In this document: positions 1-12,778 of the stretch, in pieces
Numbering within the stretch: the first letter of the stretch is position 1
Layout: each line of letters starts with the position of its first letter
Origin: Cadophora sp. MPI-SDFR-AT-0126
Taxonomy: Eukaryota > Ascomycota > Leotiomycetes > Helotiales > Ploettnerulaceae
Direction: 5' to 3'
Assembly (NCBI GenBank): GCA_020747065.1
Contig: JAGMVK010000008.1
Coordinates: forward strand, 2,294,001 to 2,358,000
DNA: 64,000 bases
Made by a program: the position numbers and the translations under genes
Notes under the pieces: generated by a model
Told to the model about the DNA's origin: nothing
The model's database searches: none
What the model saw: only the letters and a program-made list of their open reading frames with translations

Positions 1-1257
1 GATTCTCTGTCTCGTGTCAGGGACAACAAAAACTGCGAAAACTGCGAGAAGAAAACCGCGCGGAAAAAAATACAGAGTATTCTTCCGCTTTCCATCGGAC
101 TATTTTCCGCTGCGAAATGCAACAAAGAGAAAACCCTTCCGACGAGTTAATATCCAGCCGAAAAGATAATGGGCAGATAAGGAAACATCGTGAGATGTTG
201 CCGGATGTAGACATGTGAAAGGGGAAATTATGGCGGCATTTACATCCGCCGCTCGTAGCTATCCGCGGCCGTCGGATCTACGCCGGATTTGACGATTTGC
301 AACAAACAGCTTCAATCTCCTATTAAAGCCATTTCATTGGTGCGTCAAAGACTGTCAAATTGCTACGGGTCGAGCGAAGGGGAGTGTCGGGGTTGATGCC
401 GATAAGCAAAAAAGCAAGTTCGGAGAAGTGCTGATGCGAGAGGAAAGGTCGTCGGAATAGCTTTCCGCTGGCAGTCATGGACAGGGGCTTGGGCGGAAAT
501 ACTTACCCGGGTTTCGGAATAGGCGGATTTCGAGCGATGTGCAACAAAAAAGATTTTTGGATTTTTCCGGAATGTGGAATGCTGATGGGAGACCGGATCG
601 CTGTGGTGCGACGGAGGCGGCTGTGGGTTTTGTTTTGGTGATGCGCTGTCAGGGCGGAAGAGAGTTTAGGAGGCGGCGCTGACCGTGTTTCTTGGCTGAC
701 TCGTGACTTTGAGATTGTTATCTCTTCGGGGAATCGAGAGTCCCGGTTCAGCGAGAGCTGTCGGGAAATGTTCCGGAGAAGAAAATGATAGGCGGGCTTT
801 TGTTGACCTCATTTCCGGGGAGGCATCCGACGCCTGTGTTGTGCATTTGGCGCAAATGTCACAGAGAAATGAGTTCCAAGCATCGAAAACATATTCAAAG
901 CTCTTAAATCTTGATACAAAGAATGGGACTGCCAGCCTCCGACCCTTCCTCAAAGATCGGTACCAGCATGGAATTTCGAGAGGTATATTTTCGGCAAAAA
1001 AGGGGGTCGCTCGGTTAGGGAGTGGGCCGTAGACGTCAAAATTACAATTACTCATTCGGGACGTACATCCAGATAGCGTCTTACGTTCAGTTACAGTCCT
1101 CCCATTTCAAAACTACAACTACAAGCACCTCCATCTCGTTTTTCTTGTGTTGAGACTCAACGAGGACATCAGACTGGTACTGATGCGGCCGCGAGGCCTT
1201 CCGCCCTTTTTCTATCCTGATTTTATTTCTTCCCTTCCCACACCCTGAGCATATTTA
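1..1257. other. Left-edge non-coding stretch, no gene supported
   Basis: The open frames here are short, overlap on both strands and lack recognisable domains or splice signals. The first 600 bases are rich in TTCCGC/TTCCGG words. The word TGCAACAAA or TGCAACAAAG occurs near 118, 294 and 538. This may be the promoter or 5' leader of a gene off the left edge, or the 3' flank of the minus-strand gene that follows. Confidence 0.5.
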
Positions 1258-1288
1258 CTACTCCTTGCATGTTAGTTGACTGCTGGTG

Positions 1289-2931
1289 TCAAAATACGCT
1301 AAGAACAGATGGACTCACATGATAACACATGTATCCAAGCGCTGGATTCCAATTTCTTCGACACATTTCACAAGACTTCTGCCAGGAAGGGTCAGAGGAC
1401 GGCCGCTGTGAAACCTGTCCACCTTGCCATAAAGGTGACGGCTGAGCATATGTTGCAGGAACGGGCCTTGGGGTTTGGGCGACCGGTGGGTAGCCAGGTT
1501 GCTGTCCTTGTGCACCGGTGTGTTGTGAGGGTCTAATTGGCATGTTCTGACGTTCGCGGAGTCTGTCCCGGGTTTCGGAATCCCCATTGATTAGAGGCCG
1601 CGAAGAAGCAGAAAATGATAGATTGGCACCTGATGTCCTTGAGACAATGGAAGACTTTGCAGCTGGCATTGGTCCAAATGCTGCAGTCTGAAGCATGCTT
1701 TGTGTTCCTGTAACACGGGTAGTCACAGACTCCGGGAAAGTCTGCATCTGATTTGAAAGTGCCAAACGATCATTCGGAAAAGGCACAGAGTTACCTTTGG
1801 ACGTAGAGAATTGCTGCGGCCGAATCGAGGAACGATGAGGCAACCTGTCGGTGGGCCTTTGATTAGAATCCATTCCTGGCTGCTCTTGTTGGACAAAGCC
1901 CAGCACTGTGGGATATACTGTGTCGCCCACTAGGCCAGATACTGGTTCGGTGTAATGAGGTTTAGCTCTGCCTTGTTGAGAACTTGCGAAGCTCTCGGAA
2001 GAAAGGGATTGCTGCATGTTCTTAGTTGGCCGACTTCCGCTAGATTGAGGCAGCACGGAGTTTCTCATCTTGTCAACTTGGACATGTTGACGGTCATCCG
2101 AGGCACGATACAATTGTGACAATTGAGGTTGTCTCGCTTGATAACTGGCATGGCTCATGGGAACGTTAGGAGCAGCCGTTCGGGCCTGAGCGGGTACCTC
2201 GGGATAGCCCAGCAAATTACTTGTCGCGCGAGCTTTGGTTGCAACTGGATATTCCATACTAGGAATACATCCATTGTGCCAGCTCTCCGGAACAGCTTGT
2301 CCAAGTTTGGGTTGAAAGCTGGAGTTTGCCATGCGAGACTGTTGAGTGAGCTCGTGGGGCTTCGGCCTCGAAGAAGTGAGCTCGAAGTTTCTTGCTGCAT
2401 CTTTGTAAGGCTTCGATGCAGCAGTTCCAGTTCTCATATCCACTTGGTTTGAGAGGTAGTCCTGAAATGAGTCCGTCTTATCGGCTGGCCATTCGATTAG
2501 GTCCTCTGAGACAATCCTCGTCCCAAAGCCTCGAGGCTCAGAGATTGAACCATCAGTTCGAAACGAAACATCGCTGAGTGTGCTTCCAGAAGCTGAAGTT
2601 ACGTTCGAAGAGACCTCTGATCCGCCTGACGTGTGTTTGCACTACTACTGTTAGTCCTAGAGTTGAAGAGGGATTCTGTCCGACACACTTTTGTCTTTCT
2701 GCGTCTGCAAGCCTCACAAGCTCCACGCCTCCGAGTCTCGGCAACCTCGGCTCTTTCACCTGGACTGTATTGCCGCTTTCTGCGACTTTGGAACACCGTC
2801 AATTACTTGATTGATAACGATCCAAGCATGACTTACGGGGTCGTATTGCTGTTTGTGCTCGGCGCGATTGCCGATTGGCCACGCATGGGTTGATCGGGCG
2901 CAACTCCTTGTGATCTTCCACCTGACGACAT
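1289..2931 (-). CDS. Zinc-knuckle nuclear protein, Zn2Cys6-like half finger
   Basis: Likely DNA-binding regulator of a fungal family whose members carry only the first half of a Zn2Cys6 finger. I infer exons 2837-2931, 2689-2785 and 1319-2641, with introns of 51 and 47 nt; the second has an ACTAAC branch site just before TAG. The start at 2931 gives a Ser/Thr-rich leader, then RRKRQYSPGERAEVAETRRR and CEACRRRKTKCKH at about residues 52-64. The three cysteines match the first half of a binuclear cluster and no second half follows. The remaining ~440 residues are disordered and rich in Gln, Ser and Pro. The end carries CEMCRRNWNPALGYMCYH, another possible metal site. A GTGAGT at 1318 may start a last intron, moving the stop to 1258 (about 506 residues); read straight through, the stop is at 1289. 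Targets are unknown. Confidence 0.72.
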
Positions 2932-4220
2932 AATTAAAGGCTTTACAAACGAGGGGCCAAATGAAAATGGAAACTCGCAAAGAAACAACTGAATCCAAAA
3001 GAAAGATAATCATATTGGGAGAATGAGGACAATGATACCTTTTGAACCTTATGAAGCTTTCATTGTACATGCGAAAATTCGCAAAAGGGCAGGAAATTGC
3101 CCTCGCTCACCGAAGTGCTGGCAACGCTTTGACGACTGCAGTCTGCATCACCTCCCAAACTCGAGGGCTCCAGCGAGTTAAGGATGTTGGAAGTGAGTTG
3201 TCTCTTTAGACTAGCGAGGTGGGTGTACTCGGAAATGGTTCTCTCGAGGATACACAACCACGTGGCGGTCGCAGCTGGATGACCCGGCTTGTGTAACCTT
3301 CCCAGCCTTGGGAATTGTCTGGCCCTCGACTCACCCCGCCACTGATAGCCTATCGCCGCCCTATTTTTGAAGAGAGTCCGTCTCCTATCGATAGACGCTG
3401 GCGACGATTCCAAGTAATATAGAGAACAACCCAACATTTCGCATTCAACCATTGACGAATGTAGGTCCAGCACACCGAAATTTGCTTGCAGACAGCTGAA
3501 GCCAAAACACGTACTTCAAGTCAGATTTGAGGAATGGGCTGCAATGCATTAATGCAATGTACAAAGGTCCGATCTTCAGGCTTCAATCTTATGCGGGACA
3601 ATACAGCTCTTTTTTTTGCCACTCCAGGAACGTGCAGGAAAAGTGTCGCCACCATTCGATCACATGACTGACGATCACCTGATACAACCTACGTTTGCAA
3701 AGTCCTGCCTCTTGCTGCTCCATTTCCAATGTGAGTTTTCAAGGATCACAAGATTGCAGCTTGTGTGTGATATTTTTACGATGTGATGACTCGTACTTGC
3801 CTATATACCAGCAGCCAGTGCTAAGTTTATGAGCTACAGTACCCATCTGTGAAAGAATGGAGGGAGCTCCCAAGCTACCCGACCACCATTCGGAGTGAGA
3901 ATACGAATACCTGATCACGAAGCAAAGACTTAGGCAAAAGATGAATACATTCTTCCAAATCTGTGGATTCTCCGCGCAAGTTTGTCGTTTCCTATTGCAG
4001 ACTAAACCTAAGCGAGGCAAACCAGTGAAAGTAAACAACATTCACTCCACTTATATGTCCAAAGTTCAACAAACTCATTCCCCATCACCTGCGCTCGCAC
4101 GCTAGCTTACTTTATCTAACAGCCCCTCTAGCCTCATCCCCATACACCTTCACCAATTCGTCCTGAGATTCTTCGATACAAATTCAAAGACAACGCGTCT
4201 CGAGAACGAATTGCGAGAAG
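2932..4220. other. Divergent intergenic region, promoters on both sides
   Basis: It lies between the starts of the minus-strand zinc-knuckle gene and the plus-strand BTB gene. A 137-codon minus-strand frame at 3060-3473 has no domain and ordinary intergenic composition, so I do not call it. The last 100 bases before 4221 are pyrimidine-rich, as usual for a fungal 5' leader. Confidence 0.5.
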
Positions 4221-5442
4221 ATGTCAGCATCAAGCGCAAAGAATAACACCTCTTTGAAGCGCACAGCTAGCAGATCTCTCGAGGCTCCACCTCCAAAGCG
4301 AAACCTACCTTGGCTGATGTCTGAAGCAAGCTCGAGCACCATGTCACGTCGCCCTAGTCTCGACCCTTTAGAGGTCGTTCCTCCTCTCAACTTCTTGTAA
4401 GTCCTGAGTTCCTCAGAGGACTTTAATCTCACATATAATGCTAGCACTCCTCAGCGCATGATTGAAATCGTTATTCTTGACAAGCAGAAGACAGACCTAT
4501 TTGGACCCCCTAAGAAGCAAATCTTCACAATCCATCACAATGTTCTCGCTCATTTCTCCATGACTTTCCGAAGATTCCTTCGCGACGACCCCAGTTTCAA
4601 CGAGATGACACTCACTAGCTGTGAAGCTGTATTCGGCGTTCTTCAGAACTGGTTCTACACCCAAGATATTGAGAGTCTTTCCGGCACTATCAAGCTTATG
4701 GAGTACGCGAAGCTTTGGACATTGGCCAAGGACCTCGAGATCGATGACCTTACAAAGACTCTTCTCGATTACATGGTAACCACCGGACCTGGTAGAGATA
4801 ATGAGAAGGGAAACACACTCAAGGATTTCCAGACCGTCGCATACATGGGAGAATGCCATGGCTTGGAGGAAATTGCCATCTTAAAGACTTTGTCTGCCAT
4901 GAACACGCACAACGTCGAGCGGATCTTGGAGAATATGCCGGATGGCATGCGACATGGCTTCACGTTGGATATGATGAAGGGTTGTGTTGAATTGAAGGGA
5001 TGGGACAATGGACTTGGCTTTGATGGTGTGGACAATGGTGGTCGTCGCCATGGACTTCGCCGTCGTACAGGAAAGCTGGATGACGAGAACAGCGAGGCTC
5101 TTGATGAGTGTGAAATATTTAGAGAGGTCGTATTCGACTCAGGTCACGAGTTTGTTCCTGAAACTGGATCTCTCTATCAGGATGAGGTATGTCATTCTAC
5201 TTTCTCCTTAAATGACTCTTGAGACAAATATTCCACGTTCCATTGCAAGACTACAGAGCATGTTTTTACCCTCAAACAAAATCGTGCTTGCTATGAATCG
5301 GGGCTAACACATTGGGAAGGAAGCACAAGTCGTAATCGATGAGAGAAATCCATTCGGAGAAGACGACGACGACGCCGAAATTAAGCACATACGTGTGAAA
5401 AACGAGGCTGACATCGACTTATCAGACTTTGTTTGGGAGTAG
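4221..5442 (+). CDS. BTB/POZ domain protein (copy 1)
   Basis: BTB domain protein of the small fungal type. Such proteins usually dimerise and some act as Cullin-3 adaptors, but no partner is visible here. Exons 4221-4396, 4445-5186 and 5320-5442 give about 346 residues; both introns keep frame. A basic Ser/Thr-rich leader of ~60 residues precedes the BTB core, which begins IEIVILDKQK and contains the hallmark HHNVLAHFS followed by SMTFRRFL. The motif NWFYTQDIE at about residues 125-133 recurs in the other two BTB genes of the window. A helical region follows. The tail, after the last intron, is acidic (GEDDDDAE) and ends LSDFVWE. First of three divergent copies in 6 kb. Confidence 0.85.
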
Positions 5443-6808
5443 GAGCATGATAATGAGCTTCGCAATTCAACGAAGATTGAGATCTAGTACTGGTTAGTTC
5501 TGGCTCTGGCGAGTGGGGGTTGGTTATGGGGCAGTTCTGCGCTGTGTTTCTCGACTTCTGTTTTTCATCTGCTTTGCCTTCCAGGATCGACTTTCTACAT
5601 ATTGCTCGTCAGTGCAGGATAGCAGGTTCTTAAGGACACATAGCTGCACTTTCTGTGGGGTCATCACCGGCGTATGGTGTAATGGATTCCTATGTATCCG
5701 GCTTTCTTAGATCCTTGGCATTCACCGTCACACCGTAAGTTTGGACTTCGGGTTTTTTTCTAGACCTTTATTGAGAGTTTTCTTCCAAGTTGCCACTTGA
5801 ATGTGATACATTCCAAACGAGGAGCCATTCTATGGTTCCCGTGATATGCTAAGTAAGAGCGTCCATCTATGCGTGGTGATCAAGGTAACTTTTGTAAAAG
5901 AAGATAAAATTGTGTATTTTGCTGGGAACAAGTGAACCATTGGAATGGACCTACCAGTCCAATCTTACCGGACAACGAATCTTGCTTTCCTGGGTTCGAT
6001 GCTGAGCTGGTCATACTGATGAATCGGTGACACTTAGCTTTGACCATTGGGGCATGAAAGGCAACCTTAAATGGAAGGTGACGAAGGTATAAAGACCACT
6101 AGCAGATGCATCAGTACTTTTAGGAGAATTAAAAGTCAGGGATTGATGTGAAGGAATTTAGATCTCCTCACGCTTTCGCAGAGCTGACGCATTGGCTGGT
6201 CTTTTGGCAGCCTTCATTTCGTCGAACTCCCTCCAATCGCTCATGTCCGCCACTTAGGATGAAGAGATTCGTGGATCGACTTGATCTGGGCTGTAAAAAG
6301 AGGATCTTGTGAGGCGTCAAAATCTCGAGACTGGTTATGAATCTGCGAGAGACAGGATGGTAGAAAATAAACAGCGGCGCCTTCTCTACCCTAACATGAG
6401 CGACAGGCGCGAGGACAACTTTACCTGAACTCCGTTAATAGTGAAATATTCGCGTCATGACTCTCACATGAAAGCGTTTAATAGTCCTTAGATCTGCCTA
6501 GTGCTTTGTGAGCTTCAAATGGGAGGTCAATTTGTATATCACAAGGAGTGTTGCATAATAAAGACAACGCTATGCTTTCCCATTGGACGAGAACTAAATC
6601 TGCCAGCGCCACTATCACTCATTTGTGCTAATCAAAGTACCATTTTTCGTAGCCAATGGCCTCGATTGGAATTTTTAAGGGGAGTGCAATTGTGTTTGGT
6701 GAATACCATGCATTCTAGAATAGGTGCCAGTCATCTGCCTTCGACTGTCAAATCTGATCAATCCATATTATAGAGAGATACGCAATCTTCTGTCGATGCA
6801 CGAATTCG
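5443..6808. other. Intergenic between convergent BTB genes, no gene supported
   Basis: This 1.4-kb stretch holds the 3' ends of BTB copies 1 and 2. Small frames at 5513-5710 and 6501-6773 look random in composition. No repeat, tRNA or relic was recognised. Confidence 0.45.
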
Positions 6809-8106
6809 TCAGTGACGTTGGCGAATTTCGAAAGCCAAGGGAATGGACCGACGCATTTTAAGCATACCTTGAGCGCTTTCGGACGTCGCCATGCGTTCAA
6901 TGAGAATCCAGGACCTCTCTTGATCGCGCATCTGAGTCAACTCCGTGCCATTCCAACCCCCCCCCTTTGAAGATAAATCATTGAGATCGACCTCCATCTT
7001 TGCTGCAACCATGTAAATGCTGTTTTGTCTTCGTACAGGAAATTGGAAATTTGGTAGCGCAGAGGTGTATTTCACCATTTCAGCTGTGAAGTCGGCCAGC
7101 ATACCCTGGGGAAAGTTATTGATCCATTGCTTGGGATTGTCGACGGAAGATGCGAATGACATCATCTTATGGACAGCTAGCCTCTTCAATGCCGTTTGCT
7201 CCTTGGTGATATAAGCATAGTCGATACACTGTTGAAGAACAGTAGTCTTGTCCTTCTGCGGGCCTTCAGGTTCACTATTTACCAGGGAAATCAGCAACTT
7301 CATAGCTTCGTTTTGAAGTTGCCAGACATTCCAAATGCCGCCGTAGGTCCAAAGTTTGGCTATGTCCAGCAGGTCAGGACTGATGCCTTCACATTCAATT
7401 TCCTGTGTGTAGAGCCACTGATTGAATATTCCGAATACGGAGACTTCAACATCTTTCAGAATCATGGCCTTGCTTTGACCTTCAATACCATGTAGACGGC
7501 TGAATGCATGTCTGAAGTAGGAGGAGTAGTGACTGATGAGCCCGAGGTGAATAGAGAACACCTGAGCTTTTGGACCAATACACAGCTGGACGAATTCAGC
7601 TCCGGGTTTACTATAGAACAAGCCATCAGTTTGATAGCCTCATGAAGAGTCAGGACTATGGGGACAACTTACGACCAGAACTTAAGGACGTTTTTCCGTT
7701 TCAAATTGGATTGAGGCCGATCGTTGTCTCGCTGCGGAAGACAATTATTTTGGGAACCTTGGACTTCAATTTGAATGGTACGACGAGTGCTTGTAGCGGA
7801 CACCGCTGGACCTCTCTTGGTCCGTGCCCTAGGATTTGCAGGGTTAGGAGCGAAGGTAATGTTTTTCGGGGTATTCATTGATACGAATGTATCTGGGACG
7901 GTCTGTGGCTTGGTTTGGTCGTTCATGTTTCTGAAATTGGGTATTTTTGGGGTTGTGTGTGGTTGCTGAACACTAGGTCTGTAGCGTTTCTTTGGTGCCA
8001 GATACACGGTACCCTCGAAGTCTGAAGCATCTGAAGAATCTAATGATGCTGATTCTGTTGATGAGGTACGGTGAGGGTTGAAGGCTTCGTTAAAGATGCG
8101 AGACAT
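6809..8106 (-). CDS. BTB/POZ domain protein (copy 2)
   Basis: Second BTB protein, about 411 residues from exons 7673-8106 and 6809-7610; the 62-nt intron ends CTATAG and keeps frame. The ~145-residue N-terminal region is disordered, Ser/Thr/Pro/Asn-rich and basic near its end. The BTB core starts at EFVQLCIGPKAQ and has FSIHLGLISHYSSYFRHAF and QWLYTQEIE, matching copy 1 in spacing. The helical back half has no second known domain. A GTATGC near the end (about 6868) could start another intron and replace the last 15 or so residues, so the C terminus is uncertain. Copies 1 and 2 are convergent; copies 2 and 3 lie on the same strand. Confidence 0.82.
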
Positions 8107-9150
8107 TGAGACAAGGTGTTGACGACTGCAAGTGAATGGTCAGCAAAAGGACAAGCTATGATGTCTTGGAAAGGTCTGGGAAGTTGAGAAGAGTCTTGAA
8201 ACCGTGAATATTCTGTAGCTAGCAAAGAAGTTGAATAAATGAACTCAGCAGTGTCTGAGGCTATGGGAGAGGTATCGAATGTCAACTGTGGAAGAAGTGT
8301 TTTGCTCCAGTCACATAGGTTGTTGACGGTTGATGGCTGAGTTGTATTAGGGAGTAGGAGCTGGGGACCTTATATGGGACTGTAACGAGAGTTCGGGCCC
8401 TGATCAACCGAAGACCTCATCAGCCGAGGGGCGTTCCTTCGAAGACAATCTCAGAATAGAATGGGCGTTCCAAGGGTAGCAAGATTAGTAGGTCAGGCTA
8501 CATTCACTTTTTAGGTAGAAACCTGCAGGTTCAACTTCTAAGTGCCACACAATTATTCTTGGGGATCGGAGAGTGGGAGAAAACAAGATAACTTGCTGAA
8601 TGAGAAAATGGCAATAGTACTAGTCTGTACACCTAGCAAATTAGCCAAGTGCTCATTCAGACCGAAGTACAGCTCTGGTGAGAGATTAACCGGGTTGAGG
8701 TTCATTATGGGGAGAGGCCGTTGGTGCTTGGGAAACAGCTTATCTTTACAAAAGAAGAATCTTTCCGAGCTTTGTGCAGAGAGGTGCTTCAGCATCACAA
8801 GGAATGAACGGAAGCAATTTAAGGCAAGACGCAGTAACCATAATAAATTGAGTCACTACACCTTAGATGAAACCACGGCTTTGGCCTAATTCGATCCGTC
8901 GTAGGCCTCATCTCTTGATCTGAAGCTTTTAGTCCTAAAAAGCCTCACCTTTTATGCGGCATTGCCTCGTCAGACTCTGCTCTCCTAGGATGCAGCCACC
9001 ACTGATATGCATGGCTGCCAAGACGAAGATGCTTATTTCTTCCGTTCCGCACTGGAATTAGAATCGCCGCCAATGAGATTACCGCCAACCAGGAGCGGAC
9101 TTCGTCAACACATAAAAGATAACCATCCCAGAACCCTTTGAGCTCTTGAA
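8107..9150. other. Intergenic, promoter side of BTB copy 2
   Basis: No ORF here has coding character. The first ~250 bases are probably the leader and promoter of the minus-strand gene ending at 8106. The frame at 8542-8889 appears random. Confidence 0.45.
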
Positions 9151-9899
9151 CTAGCTCAAATCTTCTTGCACTGTAAAACGAGGCTTTCGGTCAACAGGCC
9201 AGCTTTCAGAAGCTGGGGCTCTCTTGGCAAGGAGTCGAGTAACGTCCTGACAGAATGCAATGGGGAAATCCTCGATGCGATCGGCGTACGCAATTTGCTT
9301 GTAGGGGAAGATATCAAGGACCAGAAGCTTCAACACATGCTCCCCAGCTGGCGTTGAGAAATAGATGTGCTTGATACAGGCGAGATAATCATCGAATCGA
9401 TTATTGAGCACGGGGACTCCGCCGCGCATCTTGATCGAGCCTTCAGATCTACTCAGACGGTCACAAAGAGCATAGCTAGCGTGATTCTGGAGAGCAGGGA
9501 TTTTAAAATGCTCGGCGGCGAGCCAGACTTTGGCAAGATTCTCGAGCGAGGGGGCTTCGAGGGGCAGAGAAGGGAGTTGCTGAAGGTAGATCCAATGGTG
9601 CACAAGCCCAAAGACCTCGCGAGAGACGTTCTCCACCTTCATGCTTTGGTTGCTGCGGTCAAAGAATGGGCGATTGAAAGCTGACCGGAAGAAGGGAGAA
9701 TAGTGTGTGAGGAACGATTTGTGCATGACGAAGTCTTGGACGAACTTGCCCTGGCCAACGGTAATGGTAACGAAGGTTTGTGGTTTTCTGTGCTTTGTCA
9801 GCTCATCGCATCGCTCAATCATGATAGTTTTGTTCCTTACGTGAGATCCAGGTTTGACTGCGATGGACTCGTGTTTCTCTTGACTCGAGAGGAAGCCAT
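9151..9899 (-). CDS. BTB/POZ domain protein (copy 3)
   Basis: Third and shortest BTB protein, about 231 residues. An unspliced reading would start at 9822, but a first exon at 9841-9899 beginning MASSRVKRNTSPS joins through a 53-nt GTAAGG..CACAG intron in frame to 9151-9787, giving a basic leader like those of the other copies. I prefer this model. The core reads TFVTITVGQGKFVQDFVMHKS, then LTHYSPFFRSAF, with HHWIYLQQLP at the position of the W-x-Y-x-Q motif of copies 1 and 2. It lacks the long N- and C-terminal extensions. Function beyond BTB-mediated interaction cannot be assigned. Confidence 0.8.
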
Positions 9900-10722
9900 G
9901 ATGGTTCGTTGTATAGAACTTATAGCTGTCAAAACTGTCGTTGTGGTTCTTGAGGAAGTTGAAAAGGAGGGAGTTGCTTCACTGTACTTGAAATATATTC
10001 CAGCAGATCAATTGATACTTGTCAGTGTAGGTGAATCTCATGCTAACAGCCAACCTGGCATAGAACATCGGGAAATTTAATGACGTGAGAACCTATACGC
10101 TGATGAATGAGAACATATTAGTGACTTAAGTCGCAAACGAGGGTTTTGCCCTGTAAATTTCCCGCTTTGAGGGACACATCTAATGCCAGCAGGTGTGGGT
10201 AGCGACCATTCCTCGATCTTCAAGGCCAGTGAGCTCTTGGATATGTCAATGTCAAAAGTAGCGAAAAGTGACTTTATGCCACAGAGATAGAATCTCGAGC
10301 AGACTTATGATGGCTAGGTCTTCGGTTCTTACCTCCCCAGTAATTTCGCAAACTCGAGCTAGATATTGTGTAAACAGACAGCAAGATTAAGATGAAAATT
10401 AAATAGAAACGACTTTTAGATCAAAGAAGAGCATTAGCACGACAGACTTTGGCAGTGTATAAGCTCGTTTAACAAAAATACAAATGTTGTTAAACCCCTA
10501 ATGACAGCTTCAATGTTTTGATGGAGTGACGTTCAAATAAATCTAGGCAGCTTATGTCAGCACCCCTTAAGTCGGGAACTTCAAGAAGGCGACGGCACCC
10601 TTGAAGCCACATCGCATACCAGCCTCACTCGCCCACAACACCACACTCCTTTGGCAATTGATCTTCCAAATCTCTAATCGTTCAATTCTCTTCTTTCACT
10701 CCTTCAGCAGCTTTCGATCACA
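9900..10722. other. Divergent intergenic between BTB copy 3 and DPM1
   Basis: AT-rich middle, no coding frame. From about 10610 to the start at 10723 the plus strand becomes C- and T-rich, as expected for the DPM1 5' leader. Confidence 0.5.
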
Positions 10723-11522
<800 letters not shown>

Positions 11523-12778
11523 GGATACATGAATCTGGCGTTCTGGCAGGGAATAATTAATACATGATTTTTTTTCGATGGTTGCGGCATCCTTGCGTTA
11601 CTCAGGCAAAGCACAGGGACATATTGGAAGTTTTGGCAAGTACGTCTCGCCGTACGTCGCTCTTGCTTTGTACCTTTTGTTTTGCATGCACAGCTTTCCT
11701 GGAGCGTCTTCTACCCATACCACATGGGGGGAAGTCTTCTTCAAACCAGACCAGAAGCTCATTTTGACATCAAATGAGCCTTGTCATCTGCTTCCCGGTG
11801 CGTAAGATAATGCATTTCAAGCCTTCGCATTAGCCGATTACTTTTTTTAACCCATACCGTGCTTCACACCAGAATGCGATGGAAAGTCGAGACACGCTAG
11901 GCCGTCGAGCCCAGAACGAAAAAGAAGAAGAATATGAGCCTGCTAGAAGTGCTGAACTTTCCGCAAGGCTTGAACGTGTTGGTGTAGCTACAGAGCTTCG
12001 TAGAAGGGCTGGATCTTGCCCTGATCTGCACCGAAACACATGAATCCGACGCAGTTTCTCTGCGTAGTCATGGTGTTGTTCTCTGCATGGCGTTTGGGTA
12101 TGTGTAATTTGGTGATCCCAATACTTTCAGATGTACTTCTCAAGAATTCACTAAGTCAAGAGTAGAGTAGACCACATTCTCACCAAATGACTCATTAGTC
12201 ATATCGGCGATAGGATACCTTCAGAAAGATTATGTCGCTGATCACGATGAAAGTCTGTCGTTGCTTCGTCGTGTCAAGAAAGCTAGAGTATAGACGTTCG
12301 GTCCTCGCTTCTGGCTTGTCTCTTCTCAACCTTCTTGAGCTTTCTCGACTTCTTCTCGAACGAAGATCAGGACCTCTAGAAGAAGAGCGAGATATGGACA
12401 ACAACTTGTTAGAAGAACCTCAGGATGATCCTGGCGCGGTACTCAGCACTCTTGCACCAGTCAACGGAACTTCAGCAGTTGACGATGCACGGTTCCTGGA
12501 GCTTGCTATCAGAACTCCGCTCCCATGGGTGAGGAAGTGGCTCCTTCTTGATTAAGTCTAGGAACTCTGCTCATAATACGTCTAGCACACGCTGAAGAGG
12601 AGCTTTTGCACCGATTGGAAGCTGCTCCTGCCTCATACTTGAGACCTTACTTCTGGCCCGCACGTTATTCGAGCAAACCATACAATGAAGGTGAGGAAGT
12701 GCTTAGAATTCAATCAAATCTATTGACAAATACAAGTCGACTAGATCCTCACGCAACACGCATGGAGCTATAATCAGA
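11523..12778. other. Intergenic, possible small relic ORFs
   Basis: This is the DPM1 3' flank followed by short plus-strand frames. One from about 11879 encodes ~54 residues rich in Glu and Arg. Another at 12232-12555 contains an acidic stretch (NNLLEEPQDDPGAVLSTLAP). Neither has a domain, and frames change without credible introns. They may be remnants of a decayed gene next to the 2EXR pseudogene. Confidence 0.3.

Noticed and set aside
3060..3473. 137-codon minus-strand open frame
   Set aside because: No domain, mixed composition, no start context or introns, and it sits in the promoter space of two divergent genes.
9703..10080. 125-codon plus-strand frame over BTB copy 3
   Set aside because: It is antisense to the first exons of a well-supported gene.
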